Source: Candida dubliniensis CD36
Taxonomy: Eukaryota; Ascomycota; Pichiomycetes; Serinales; Debaryomycetaceae
Reading direction: 5' to 3'
NCBI RefSeq assembly: GCF_000026945.1
Contig: NC_012864.1
Coordinates: forward strand, 620,001-684,000
Length of the DNA stretch: 64,000 bases
A program made the position numbers and the translations under genes. Under the pieces are notes generated by a model. The model was not told the origin of the DNA, searched no databases, and saw only the letters and a program-made list of their open reading frames with translations. Positions 1 through 9,743 of the stretch are shown here, one piece after another (the first letter of the stretch is position 1; every line of letters begins with the position of its first letter).

Positions 1-451
1 TTTGTTGTGCCTGTAATTTAACAAAATCAACATCAGAATCATCATCGGAGGAGCTAAACATGGCCTCATCGGAATCCCCATCTGATGAAGTTGAACTGAA
101 AATATTCTTATTATTCTTCTCATCTTCATCATCATCATTGCTACTTGAATCCTGTGGTTTTTTGCCAATTAATGAATATAACCCATCAAGATGATGATGC
201 TCAGTTTCATCATCTTCATCTTCATCTTCATCATCATCATCGTCATCATCGCTATCATTTTCGATGTCTTCATCACTATCTTCATTACTATCTGAATTAA
301 CATTGTAGCTAGACCAAGTTACAGTTTTTCTAGGAATAGTCTTTTTCACTTTCTTCCCAACTGTTTTCCTCCCCTTCCCACCAGTGAAGGAAGGTGACAT
401 TGATTTTCTGGAAAATTTGTTATTAGTGTTGTCACTATTTTTATAACCCAT
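1..451 (-). CDS. IFH1: Ifh1-like ribosomal-protein gene co-activator, 5' part only
   Basis: An ATG at 451 opens a minus-strand frame that stays open to the window edge, giving the first 150 residues. The N-terminus is basic and Ser/Thr-rich (lysine-rich motif KKVKKTIPRK near residue 40). It is followed by a long Asp/Glu/Ser tract at about residues 55-140 and then DVDFVKLQAQ. An acidic block running into a DFVKL-type motif is the layout I recall for Ifh1 of S. cerevisiae, the partner that binds the forkhead factor Fhl1 and switches on ribosomal protein genes under TOR control. The Fhl1-binding domain would lie outside the window. The identification rests on one short motif plus composition and remembered gene order, so other acidic nuclear proteins remain possible. 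Confidence 0.7.
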   Translation of the reverse strand, partial: MGYKNSDNTNNKFSRKSMSPSFTGGKGRKTVGKKVKKTIPRKTVTWSSYNVNSDSNEDSDEDIENDSDDDDDDDEDEDEDDETEHHHLDGLYSLIGKKPQDSSSNDDDEDEKNNKNIFSSTSSDGDSDEAMFSSSDDDSDVDFVKLQAQQ

Positions 452-1159
452 TATTGTCTATCGTAAAATGGAAAAAAAAAAATGTATGTAATAAAATAAA
501 CTAAAATAAAATAAAATAATGCCTTGTGAATATAAAACTAGATATCACACCCCTCTTTGTAAATTCTTGCTAGGTTTCTCTCTAGTTATTGTATTGATTT
601 AAATTGCTATAATGAAATGATTTGTAAAATAAGTAAATATGAATGGATTTTTAGTATTATTTCTAAAATTATACATAATCTGCAATTTTTTTTAAGGAAA
701 AAAAAAACACTAAAAAAACAGATACAAGATTATTGAATATACTCCTTTCTATTATAAGTTAATATAAAAAGGAAATTCTTCTTGATCGATTTATTGAATG
801 GAATTTGTGGATGGATTATCAAAATTAAATACAAGTATTTGTATGTAAGTATGAAAATCCTTGATAAGAAGTTGTATGTTACTCTTATATATCGACAGGG
901 TTGTTTCAAAAACTCGTTTGTTTCAAATGTAATGTCAAAGAGGTATTAGAAGAGCAATCAAAAAGAATAACGAATATACTTTCAAAAAGCCCTTGTTGGA
1001 TAAAATGGGGGAAAATGTGGATTGGTTGTAAAAAATAAGGAAATCCTTTTAAGATTAAATTGGAAAAAAGATGGGCAGCCCAAAAGGAAAAAAAAAAATT
1101 TTGTATTTTCTTTCTGAGGGAAATTTAATTTAGTTTTATAATTAACTTTCTTTTTTTTT

Positions 1160-1184
1160 GTGTGTGCACACACACACACACACA
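1160..1184. repeat. GT/CA dinucleotide repeat, self-complementary
   Basis: A short GT run passes directly into about nine CA units, so the junction GTGTGTGCACACAC is a perfect palindrome that could form a hairpin or Z-DNA. It lies about 710 bp upstream of the IFH1 start and is probably length-variable between alleles. Confidence 0.8.
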
Positions 1185-1260
1185 ACTTCAAACAATAAAC
1201 AATAAACATTAAATAAGATGAGCAGCAAAAAATATTTAAAACCTTTTTCCTGTCAAATCA

Positions 1261-1299
1261 GGTCGGTCGGTCGGTCCAGTCAGTCCATCGGTCGGTCAA
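1261..1299. repeat. GGTC tandem repeat block
   Basis: Four GGTC units, a CAGTCAGTCC spacer and two more GGTC units stand out as GC-rich in an AT-rich region upstream of IFH1. No known site is assigned. Confidence 0.7.
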
Positions 1300-2966
1300 C
1301 TCCTCGCAGGGCAACGATGGAATTTCCGATACCCCTTTGTTTTTTGTCTCCATCGTTTAAACTGAAACTGATCTTATCAATTATTATTTGTGTCTTCTAT
1401 CAAATCACCTATTTCTTTACTCATCTTCCTACCCATAACTGAGGCTTATTGTTAATTACTTAAAATGTAACCTTCATCTAAAAAAACAAAGGATATAAAT
1501 AATCTACTGTAATACTGTGTACCTACTATATCTTATTTCTCTTCCCCCTCTTCATTATTCTTACTTTCTATCTCCCTTATCTTGATCTCCTGATCACTCC
1601 CCTCCCCCTTTTTCTTTAGTTTAGTCTTTTGTTATTTTTGTTCTTGCATGTTACATATGTGTGGGAGATGAGCAAGAAAATTACAAAACAAAAGAACGAA
1701 ACAATAGAACAGAATAAGGGTATGTTGTTTGTTAGAACCCACAATAGTTTCTGGTGTTACTTCATTTGACTTGATTGGTTGATTTAGTTTCTTGAAATTG
1801 TGGCAACTTTTAGTATCCACGGAGTAGGACTAAATCTAACCAACAGGTCATTCAGTGATACTAAAAAAAAATAGGGCCATCTCCGCCCCCTCCAATCAGA
1901 TTTGGGGGTGAAAAAAAAAATACATCTGCCATTCTGCATTATAACGACGCTAACACTAAAGCCCCATGTTCAATGTCTACATCACACATAAAAACTAGAG
2001 GTAGATAACAACAACAAAAGTTGATAACAATATACTAGGTTGTATCATCACGGTATTTTCACTAAAAGAAAAACAACACATTGTAATTGTAATTAATAAC
2101 GGGAAATTTTCCTAATTGTGTGAATTAATAGTTGAAGGATATTTCAATTGTCATGTATGATACTAAATCTTGATAGATAATTTTTCAAATTTTTCAAAAT
2201 CAACTTCAACAAACAGCAACATCCCACACACCCCGCCTCATCATTAACATCTGCTTCACACTTTTTCCAGATTTGTCTTTACTTCCTTCCCCTCTCTTTC
2301 TTTTCTTCTCCTCAATAACTATTGGTGCACCCCTATTTTTAATCACTTGATGGTGAATCCACACTTGTAAGACAAATCTCATCCCCCAACAACCACGTAC
2401 AAGACTACACAAAAGCAACTAGACAATGCATAGGCTTCAGAATTGTGTGAAAAAAAAGTAATGGCACACGACTTATTGCGGATCTTGGGTATGAGATGAG
2501 CACAAGACTGTTAGGTTTCATATTTTACACAGAAGGACAAGATAAAGGATGGGGGGGGGAAGAAATAGGTGTCTTTCTTCGATAACTTCAAATACTTAAT
2601 TACCTAATTAAGTTATGTTTATCCCTGTATTTGACATTTGATCCGTTCTGGTAGTCTTAGTAGAATTGAGTGTCCGAAATCTTAACGATTAATCAAGCTT
2701 TGACCACACGTATCGATGTGGTTTCTTTTGACAAATTACACGAATTTGTATATATATGAAATGCAATCAATTATACATAGTATACAAAGCTATAATAACA
2801 CTTAGAACATGTTCTGTATAGATTACACGGAATCATTATTTCTTTGGTTCCCTTCCACCATATTTGACTCTTCACTCCCCACCTACCTACCAACAATCTA
2901 TATATCTCTAACCTTCTTTACTAATCTTGAATATCATGATTAATCTCTCTCTCTTCATGTCTCCTT

Positions 2967-3965
2967 TTAACGGGCTTTGTCGGCTTCAGCAGAAGCGGTC
3001 AATCTAGCATTTAATTCAATTTGGTCTTTAACGGCTTTAGTCAAATATTCAATCATAATAACATCTTGGTTGTGATCTTTAAATAATTTTTCTAATTCTG
3101 GTAAATTAGTTAAAATAGATGGTTTATTCAATAATTGATTACTTAATAATCTTAATAAATCAATATCTTGGTCTTTATTACCATTATTTTCAATGTATGA
3201 TAACAATTGAGCAACATTATTGTTGGCTTTATTCAATTGTTGACTCAAATATGATAAATCGTCAGTATTATTGTTATTATTAGTAGTAGTAGCAGTAGTG
3301 TCATTTTGATGATGATTATTTTTCACATCAATCAAGTTTTTAAAAGCGATTCTTTCAGTAATGGTGGCATTTATAACTTCATTAGGAATAGGAGTGAAAA
3401 TGTATGAATTATTGACATTAGTTGTTTTCCAACCAATTTGTTGGGCATTAGTAACTGGTTTACCAACAGCAGCACCAATATAAGTTGTAATTTTAGGTTC
3501 AATAATTTGATTTTGTTCATTTAAAAATTCAACATTTAAATATATAGCAGGGAATGGGAATGCTCTATCAGCACCTTTTGAATAAAAATCATGAATTAAA
3601 CTAGTAATATCATCTATTTGATTCGAACTTCCAAACCATCCTAAAACAGTTTCTTTAGGATGAGCTTTTTTATATAATTGATATAATGATTTATGAACTT
3701 GATCTTCAATGGCAATAGAATCCCCAGTTTCATTAATAGGAACCATAAATCCATCTTTAATTTCCATTTCTAATCCATCGTCAGATCGAGATCCTAATAA
3801 TGTACCAATGATTCGTTTATTTAAAACTTGTTGTGAGATGATTTCTAAAATGGTCAACATTGCTGGAGCATGAATCTTTATACTAGCTGGTCCATTGGCA
3901 GATCCAGCAGCTGGTGCTATAACATTTGGTCTCACCAAATGCATAAATGAATTTGTTTGTGACAT
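2967..3965 (-). CDS. eIF3 subunit F-like MPN-domain protein
   Basis: 332 residues starting at an ATG (3965). An MPN (Mov34/PAD-1 N-terminal) domain spans about residues 27-160 and begins with IKIHAPAMLTILE; its middle reads RIIGTLLGSRSDDG and later ETVLGWFGSS. The C-terminal helices contain LLSNQLLNKPSIL and IMIEYLTKAVKDQIEL. The order and wording fit eIF3f, a scaffold of the translation initiation factor eIF3 on the 40S ribosome. The JAMM zinc signature (HxH...D) is absent: GWF and Ser residues sit where the paired His would be. This is therefore a non-catalytic MPN- protein, as eIF3f is. Rpn8, the other MPN- relative, fits the C-terminus less well. Residues 215-235 are a Thr/Asn low-complexity linker. 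S. cerevisiae lacks this subunit. The gene diverges from BUR2. Confidence 0.8.
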   Translation of the reverse strand: MSQTNSFMHLVRPNVIAPAAGSANGPASIKIHAPAMLTILEIISQQVLNKRIIGTLLGSRSDDGLEMEIKDGFMVPINETGDSIAIEDQVHKSLYQLYKKAHPKETVLGWFGSSNQIDDITSLIHDFYSKGADRAFPFPAIYLNVEFLNEQNQIIEPKITTYIGAAVGKPVTNAQQIGWKTTNVNNSYIFTPIPNEVINATITERIAFKNLIDVKNNHHQNDTTATTTNNNNNTDDLSYLSQQLNKANNNVAQLLSYIENNGNKDQDIDLLRLLSNQLLNKPSILTNLPELEKLFKDHNQDVIMIEYLTKAVKDQIELNARLTASAEADKAR

Positions 3966-4862
3966 GATGAATTATTGTTGTAGTGAGTTGGTTTGTCTGA
4001 CTTGGCCTTGTTGTCGTTGATAGAGCAAAGAAAGAAAAAATTTTTGTTTCCCTGTTGTGGTGATTATTAAAAAAAAAAAAAAAATTTTTCATATATATGG
4101 GTGAGTTAATATACAGGATGTTGAAAAATTACACAGTCCAAATGGATTAAAGAAGTTGCAAAAAAAAAAAATTAAATAACAACAATTATTGATCTTGATA
4201 AAGGTGATGCTTTCAATAGAGTAGTGAATAGTGTTAGACAAGTGTTTTCTATTGATATGAAAAAAGATCTGCCCCGGTTTCTTTGGTTTTGGTGTGTTTG
4301 GTGAGAATCTGGGAAGAATAAGTATATTTAAGTGATCTTAAGATATCTTTTATAAATTTGACTGTGCGCTTAAAATACTTGATTGCTTGTTTGGTTTGCT
4401 AAAGCTTTAATAGTATGTAAGGTTTGATGTGCGTCTGGACATCCATGGATTCAGTTGCTTTGACAAGGGCTATGAATAAAATTTAGGCGCCATTTTTTTA
4501 CTAATTTTTTAGAAAAATCCTTATATTCTAGATTTCTTCACAAATCATTATAACCAAACAAATAAAGCCAAAAAATATGATTTCTAAACTATATGAATAA
4601 AATTAATACACTAATAAATCATATATACAGAGAGTTTGCCTCTATCTTTCTTAAGGTATAAGAAAAAAGCGTGCACCATGAACAATTGCAAAAATCCACT
4701 TTCCATTTTTTTTTTTTTCCTTTCTTTTTGTTCCGAGATTCTTTACTTTTTCTTTTTTCTTTTTTGCTTTGCTTTGCTCAATTATCAACAAACATCAAGA
4801 ATTCTTTTCAACCCACACATTCTATAGAAACTTTACTTAGCCAAGTTCAATCCCCTTCTTAT
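3966..4862. other. Divergent promoter region between the eIF3f-like gene and BUR2
   Basis: About 900 bp between two diverging starts. It contains poly-A/T tracts (near 4068-4087, 4160 and 4710) and a T-rich stretch just before the chosen BUR2 ATG. An open frame continues upstream of that ATG to 4671, but it begins at GTG and encodes Phe/Leu-rich low complexity, so it is treated as leader. No further gene seen. Confidence 0.6.
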
Positions 4863-6491
4863 ATGACATCGACAACAACAAAGATAAATAATAGCATAAC
4901 AAGGCTATTCGAAGATGACAAGTTTTTATTACCGCAATTAAAATCATTAAATAATACATGGATTTTTTCTGAAGATGCCGTGATCAATAATTCACCCACT
5001 CGACATCAAAAACTAACAATTAGTCAAGAGTTGAAAAATAAGGAATCGATGCATGATTTTTTAATTCGATTAGGACAAAAATTAAAAGTTGATGGGAGAA
5101 CAATCTTAGCAGCAACAATATATTTACATCGATTTTATATGCGAGTGCCGATTTCTCAATCAAAATATTATGTTGTTTCTGCTGCCCTTACCATTTCATG
5201 TAAATTAAATGATAATTATCGAACTCCTGATAAAGTGGCATTACTTTCATGTAATGTGAAATTACCCCCAAATGCAAAACCTATTGATGAACAAAATGAA
5301 ATGTATTGGCGATGGAAAGATCAATTATTATTTCGAGAGGAATTGATATTACGTAAATTGAATTTTGATTTGAATTTGATTCTACCTTATGAAATAAGAG
5401 ATCATATTTTTAAAAATTTTGTACTTTTTGATCAAGAAGATGAACTGGTGAAATTGTTTAGTACTCATAAATTAGACATTTTAAAAATGACAACATCTTT
5501 GATTGAATCCTTGTCTAGTTTGCCAATTATTTTATGTTATGATATGAATATAATATTTGGAACATGTTTAATTATAACAATTATTGAAGGTAGGAAAATC
5601 ATTGATGAAAAATTGAATATTCCACCGGCATTTCTACACAGATTTTTGAATATTGATTCAGAGACTTGTTTAAAATGTTTCCATTTTATTAAAAAACTAT
5701 TGAAATTTTCCCAAGACGACCCTCACACAATCAGTAATAAAGCAAGTGCGAAACGATTGTTGGAGCTAAGGTCAAAATTGTTCCACGAAATTGCCAAACA
5801 AGGAGACAGCAAACAATCGCAACCCCAATCCCAACAACATGAAAATGAAACCACTAACAAAGAGAAAAAACCAGAGGAAAGCAAGAATGAGGAATGTAAA
5901 ACTTCAGAGAACATAAAAAACGGTCATGGTACAACCACTACAAATATAGACCCCAAAATCCATGATAGTAAAGTAGATGAGGTTGAAAAAAATGAGATAA
6001 ACAAACAGGAGGTAGACAAAATTCAAACACAAGGTGAATGTACACAAGAAGAAAATACTATTGGTATTGCTATTGAGAAGAAAATACCAGATACAGAAAA
6101 TAACGAAACAAAATCTGAAACCACAAACTCAACTAGAGAAAAAGATGACAAAATTAACCATAAAACTGTAATTAGCAATGAGAGTATGGCTGAAAAGAAC
6201 TCCGACGTACATGGAAATGATAGTAATGGGAACAATGGTGATTCTGGAAACACATCTAATCTGTTAAAACAAGGAGAAGATACCAAAAATGAAGTGCTGA
6301 AGAAAACTGCTGATTCTAAAGAAGTTCCTACCTCAACTAATAACACCAGTTCAAACAACGCTACTGCTGATTTACATGACTCAACCAATGGCACAAACGA
6401 AAAGTCTATTGGAGAAAAAAGAAATCTTGAACCAGATTCAAACGATGCCAATGTAGATTCACCAAGTAGTAAAATAGCAAGAGTTGAATAG
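4863..6491 (+). CDS. BUR2: Bur2-like cyclin, partner of a transcriptional CDK
   Basis: 542 residues from the ATG at 4863. The frame is open 64 codons further upstream, but only from a GTG and through a T-rich tract, so the later ATG is preferred. A cyclin box starts near residue 60 (MHDFLIRLGQKL, then ILAATIYLHRFYMR and ALTISCKLND) and a second cyclin fold follows to about residue 300. The C-terminal ~230 residues are a Glu/Lys/Asn/Thr-rich disordered tail with repeated EKN/ETTN-type wording, ending near a basic EKRN and SSKIARVE. The closest family is the cyclin that activates the Bur1/Sgv1 (P-TEFb-like) kinase in transcription elongation. Cyclins K, L and Ctk2 share the fold, so the exact assignment leans on remembered gene order. 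Confidence 0.7.
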   Translation: MTSTTTKINNSITRLFEDDKFLLPQLKSLNNTWIFSEDAVINNSPTRHQKLTISQELKNKESMHDFLIRLGQKLKVDGRTILAATIYLHRFYMRVPISQSKYYVVSAALTISCKLNDNYRTPDKVALLSCNVKLPPNAKPIDEQNEMYWRWKDQLLFREELILRKLNFDLNLILPYEIRDHIFKNFVLFDQEDELVKLFSTHKLDILKMTTSLIESLSSLPIILCYDMNIIFGTCLIITIIEGRKIIDEKLNIPPAFLHRFLNIDSETCLKCFHFIKKLLKFSQDDPHTISNKASAKRLLELRSKLFHEIAKQGDSKQSQPQSQQHENETTNKEKKPEESKNEECKTSENIKNGHGTTTTNIDPKIHDSKVDEVEKNEINKQEVDKIQTQGECTQEENTIGIAIEKKIPDTENNETKSETTNSTREKDDKINHKTVISNESMAEKNSDVHGNDSNGNNGDSGNTSNLLKQGEDTKNEVLKKTADSKEVPTSTNNTSSNNATADLHDSTNGTNEKSIGEKRNLEPDSNDANVDSPSSKIARVE

Positions 6492-6896
6492 TTAATGTTT
6501 ATAGAGGAAAATATATATGATGAAACGGCTGAATAATTGAACCTAATCACATCACACATATTAATTCTTTGCATTTGCGATCTAGGCGATTTCATGTCCG
6601 AGGTAGTGCTAATTGGCTATGATTTTTTCTTTTTTTTTTTTTTTTTCTCTTTTTCACAGATTGTAATTGTGCGTGCAACTGGAAATCGGGATTAAAGACC
6701 CATACATAAATATTAGGATCATCATCATTCAGAGTGTGGTTACCACAACTTCCTTCTCAAGTTTTTTTTTTTTCTATACTTTCATCTACAATTAATTGGG
6801 GGGGATATTATTTACTATTACTAGTGTTTCATATATGGAATAATCATATATTTGTGCCCTTCTTCCCTAAACTCACACCAGTTCCCCGCTTTTATT
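6492..6896. other. Intergenic region, BUR2 to the membrane-protein gene
   Basis: About 400 bp carrying a T-rich run near 6630-6650 and a second at about 6763-6773, plus a short G run (6799-6804). It presumably holds the BUR2 3' end and the promoter of the next plus-strand gene. Nothing else seen. Confidence 0.5.
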
Positions 6897-7847
6897 ATGG
6901 ACCCTAATATTGATATTGACATATTCAGAGACTTGGATGCTTCATTTATAGAACTATTCCATAGGGCACAACTTCAGACACATTTAGAACATTTACCTCC
7001 GACAGAGAGAGAAGAACAATTAAATAACCTATTATCCCAGAGGGATTTACTAAACAGCCACCACCACCAACAAACACAGTATTATCATATCCATTGGATT
7101 TTCAGTTATGTTCCATTTATAATTTTGAATTTTGATCAAATATGGAGAGATTTTTCATGGAGAGCATTTTGGGCCCGTACAGTGGATGTTGTGACTAGTG
7201 CTATGATAATGGCAGTTAGAGCTCTTAGATTTACAACATTTATCATTGGATCAGGAGTTTATTTCCAAGGAGTTGTGAGGAGATTATTTGTGTTTTGTGA
7301 TGTGATTACATTTTCTGATAACTTTATTCGTGACATGTTCACCTATATTTTAAGAGATTCACAAGACATATTAGACCAATGCATTTTGCTTGAACGTCAT
7401 CTGCGAAATGTGTTTTACTTTTTACAATACGATGAATATAATGATTTATCGAGTTTGCAAGTACTTCAATTAGCATACCGAAACTTATTGGCATCATTAA
7501 TAAATGTCGAGTGCATCACTTATTCTCCAAATTCAACTGGAACAACAACAACAACATCATCATCATCATCAACAGCAACAACTACAAGCTGTAAAATATT
7601 GACTGATACATTAGTGTTTAAACTTTCCAGTGTGTTTCAAGATTTCTTCCCAGCTTTAGGATCAACTGGTTTGAAACTAATCACGCTTTGGATATACATC
7701 AGCTATGCACTTATTGGCGATATTGTCTGCTTGAATATTTTATTGTTTGTAAGCTATAACCTAATAAATAGATTCATGGGTTATAAACAGATGTTCCAAG
7801 GACTTAAGGATATCTTGTGGAATAGTTTATTTAAATTTATATTATAA
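6897..7847 (+). CDS. Unrecognised predicted membrane protein
   Basis: 316 residues from the ATG at 6897; the open frame upstream begins only at a TTG. I do not recognise a family. Residues 1-55 are hydrophilic, with Asp/Ile repeats and a HHHQQ patch. Hydrophobic stretches follow around WIFSYVPFIILNF (residues 68-80), VVTSAMIMAVRAL plus TTFIIGSGVYF (about 103-130), and a C-terminal pair LITLWIYISYALIGDIVCLNILLF (about 262-285). A Thr/Ser low-complexity loop lies near residues 215-235. Charged helical segments rich in Phe, Arg and Asp separate them. A multi-pass or membrane-embedded protein with a soluble middle domain fits; function cannot be inferred from the sequence or its neighbours. Confidence 0.7.
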   Translation: MDPNIDIDIFRDLDASFIELFHRAQLQTHLEHLPPTEREEQLNNLLSQRDLLNSHHHQQTQYYHIHWIFSYVPFIILNFDQIWRDFSWRAFWARTVDVVTSAMIMAVRALRFTTFIIGSGVYFQGVVRRLFVFCDVITFSDNFIRDMFTYILRDSQDILDQCILLERHLRNVFYFLQYDEYNDLSSLQVLQLAYRNLLASLINVECITYSPNSTGTTTTTSSSSSTATTTSCKILTDTLVFKLSSVFQDFFPALGSTGLKLITLWIYISYALIGDIVCLNILLFVSYNLINRFMGYKQMFQGLKDILWNSLFKFIL

Positions 7848-8152
7848 CGGTGATTTATAGAATATACAAAGCCTATATTTGGCATTGAATGCGTTGTCGT
7901 CCTAGCCGAGGTGAATCGGAAACCAAAAACAAAAACACCTAAACCCGCATCATTCTCTACCGCCACCACCACCCCCACACAATTTCGCTTGCTATTTCCG
8001 TTCTCTCATAATACAAACCTAGAACTATAATCCCACATAGAATCGTCTCCTTACTCTCCTCCCTTCGTTTTTGTTTTTTTTTTTCAACAAACGATTATTT
8101 ACTTCTGCTTGTATTTTAGATTGATCTTAACCTTTTAAGAACACCATAAAAT
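7848..8152. other. Intergenic region before the zinc dehydrogenase gene
   Basis: About 305 bp, pyrimidine-rich toward the next start, with a T tract at about 8073-8084. Presumed promoter of the dehydrogenase; no gene seen. Confidence 0.5.
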
Positions 8153-9277
8153 ATGTCAATTCCAGCTTCAATGAAGGCAATTGTCTTCTATGCACCTTAT
8201 GATGTCAGAACTGAGGAAAGACCAACACCAAAGATCAAAGATCCCAAAGATGTTATTGTCAAAGTTAGGTACTCTGGATTATGTGGCACTGATCTTCATA
8301 GTTATCGTGGTCATATTAAAGGACCAGTGGGTACAATTTTGGGACATGAATTCGTTGGTACTGTGGTTGCCATTGGTGATAATATTACAAAGTTTTCAAT
8401 TGGAGATGATGTAATTAGTAACTTTTCAATTGAATGTGGTGAATGTTGGTATTGTAAACATGGGTATTCTGGACAATGTAATGTTACCAATACTTTTGGA
8501 AAAATTGGTTTAGATGGAGGACAAGCAGAATATGTTCGTGTACCATATGCAGAGACAACCTTGACCAAAAAACCACCAACATCATCCTCAACAAGTTCCA
8601 ATAATGATATTGATGATTCAGTTTATGTGCTTATGGCAGATATTTTCACCACTGGTTATTATGGAGTGAAAAAAATCAAAGATTTTCTTTCAATACCAGC
8701 AGCAGAAGGTATCAAACCACAATCATTTGAAGAAACGACAATATTACAGTTGGGAGCAGGTCCAGTTGGATTATGTGCTTTGAGAATTTTGAAGTACTTT
8801 GGATTTGGCAAAGTTGTTGTTGTTGATAATGTTCCATCTAGGTTAGAAGAAGCTAAAAGATTAGGTGCAACTAAAGTGATAAATTTTGATACTGAACCCG
8901 ATGGCATAAATAAATATATCAGTGAAGAAACCGATAATGTTGGTTTTGATGCAGTTTTAGAAGTAGTGGGGTCTGCAGCTGCTCATAAAACGTCTTTTGA
9001 TGCTGTTCGTAGAAATGGGTTTATTTCATCGATTGGAATGGGTCACGAACCATTTCCATTTAATGGATTAGATGTATATTTAAAAAACATTAATATGTCG
9101 TTTGGAAGATGTCATTCATGGTCATTATTTCCTGAATCTTTGGCTATTTTTGAAAAAATGAAAGGAGATTTGGCAAGTTTTATTGATTATAAAGCTAAAT
9201 TAGAGGACAGTAAAGAAGCTTTTGATATGTTTGATAAACATAAAGTTAAGAAAATTGTTTTTGATTTGACCAGTTGA
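8153..9277 (+). CDS. Zinc-dependent medium-chain alcohol dehydrogenase
   Basis: 374 residues. The zinc ADH layout is clear. Catalytic zinc ligands are C44 (SGLCGTDLHS) with the GHEFVG motif (H65, E66). The structural zinc loop has C95, C98, C101 and C109 in CGECWYCKHGYSGQC. A Rossmann fold follows with LQLGAGPVGLCALR and VVDNVPSRLEEAK, where the Asp after the second strand favours NAD(H). The segment ADIFTTGYYGVK is typical of the formaldehyde/threonine/butanediol dehydrogenase side of the family. The substrate cannot be fixed; an alcohol, polyol or aldehyde-adduct oxidation in the cytosol is likely. A Ser/Thr/Asn insertion (about residues 143-158) is unusual within the core. It stands alone between a membrane protein gene and CTA7. 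Confidence 0.88.
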   Translation: MSIPASMKAIVFYAPYDVRTEERPTPKIKDPKDVIVKVRYSGLCGTDLHSYRGHIKGPVGTILGHEFVGTVVAIGDNITKFSIGDDVISNFSIECGECWYCKHGYSGQCNVTNTFGKIGLDGGQAEYVRVPYAETTLTKKPPTSSSTSSNNDIDDSVYVLMADIFTTGYYGVKKIKDFLSIPAAEGIKPQSFEETTILQLGAGPVGLCALRILKYFGFGKVVVVDNVPSRLEEAKRLGATKVINFDTEPDGINKYISEETDNVGFDAVLEVVGSAAAHKTSFDAVRRNGFISSIGMGHEPFPFNGLDVYLKNINMSFGRCHSWSLFPESLAIFEKMKGDLASFIDYKAKLEDSKEAFDMFDKHKVKKIVFDLTS

Positions 9278-9743
9278 GCTAGGTTTAGTTATGCCTGTCT
9301 AATCATTGCTAATAATCATTTGTGGGTAGCTTTACATTTGTATAGTTTGTAAAATGGATGTGGTAGTTTTGACTACATATCTATCATCCATCTAGGCAAA
9401 CTTTATTAGCAGACTCGACAATAATGCAATCCAAAAAAAAATACTCTAAGTTATTATCATTCTATGAAACCCTTGTATTAAGGAAAATGTAATCACTATC
9501 GACCCTTTTTATTCATTCCATTTTCCAGCCCTTCGCACGACTAATTTTGTCGAACCGTTTTTTTTCCCTTCGCTGTTCCGAGTCGCATGAGTGTCAAACT
9601 TTATTTTAACATATCTACAGTACACTAAGAGAACACTCCACTCAATTAAATCAACTTTTCACTTAACCATCATAACCAATTTGAGATCAATTGGTCGAGA
9701 GTGTTGCATAAATAATAAAAATTTAACTTTCCAGTGAAAGGCA
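9278..9743. other. Intergenic region upstream of CTA7
   Basis: About 465 bp with a short A run near 9432 and T runs near 9557. It presumably holds the promoter of the zinc-cluster gene. No gene or RNA seen. Confidence 0.5.

Larger units (their letters stand above)
452..2966. other. Long intergenic region upstream of IFH1
   Basis: About 2.5 kb with no convincing gene, lying between the 3' end of the eIF3f-like gene and the IFH1 start, so all of it is upstream of IFH1. It holds AT-rich DNA, poly-A/T runs, a GT/CA dinucleotide block at 1160-1184 and a GGTC tandem block at 1261-1299. Several open frames of 60-75 codons are low-complexity and lack recognisable domains. The length suggests a complex promoter or a long 5' leader; this is inference. 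Confidence 0.6.

Noticed and set aside
1218..1442. 74-codon plus-strand frame upstream of IFH1
   Set aside because: It is built on the GGTC repeat and pyrimidine tracts; no family, no conservation evidence.
2206..2418. 70-codon minus-strand frame upstream of IFH1
   Set aside because: Biased Lys/Arg/Gly composition, no domain and no start context; probably chance.
2967..3965. Proteasome subunit Rpn8
   Set aside because: It shares the MPN fold and lack of JAMM residues, but the C-terminal helices and the GTLLGSR wording fit eIF3f better.
4863..6491. Cyclin H (Ccl1) or Ctk2
   Set aside because: The cyclin box wording and long acidic tail fit Bur2 better, though the distinction is not absolute.
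6023..6595. 190-codon minus-strand frame opposite BUR2
   Set aside because: It mirrors the low-complexity tail of BUR2; hydrophobic wording arises from the antisense of Lys/Glu/Asn codons.
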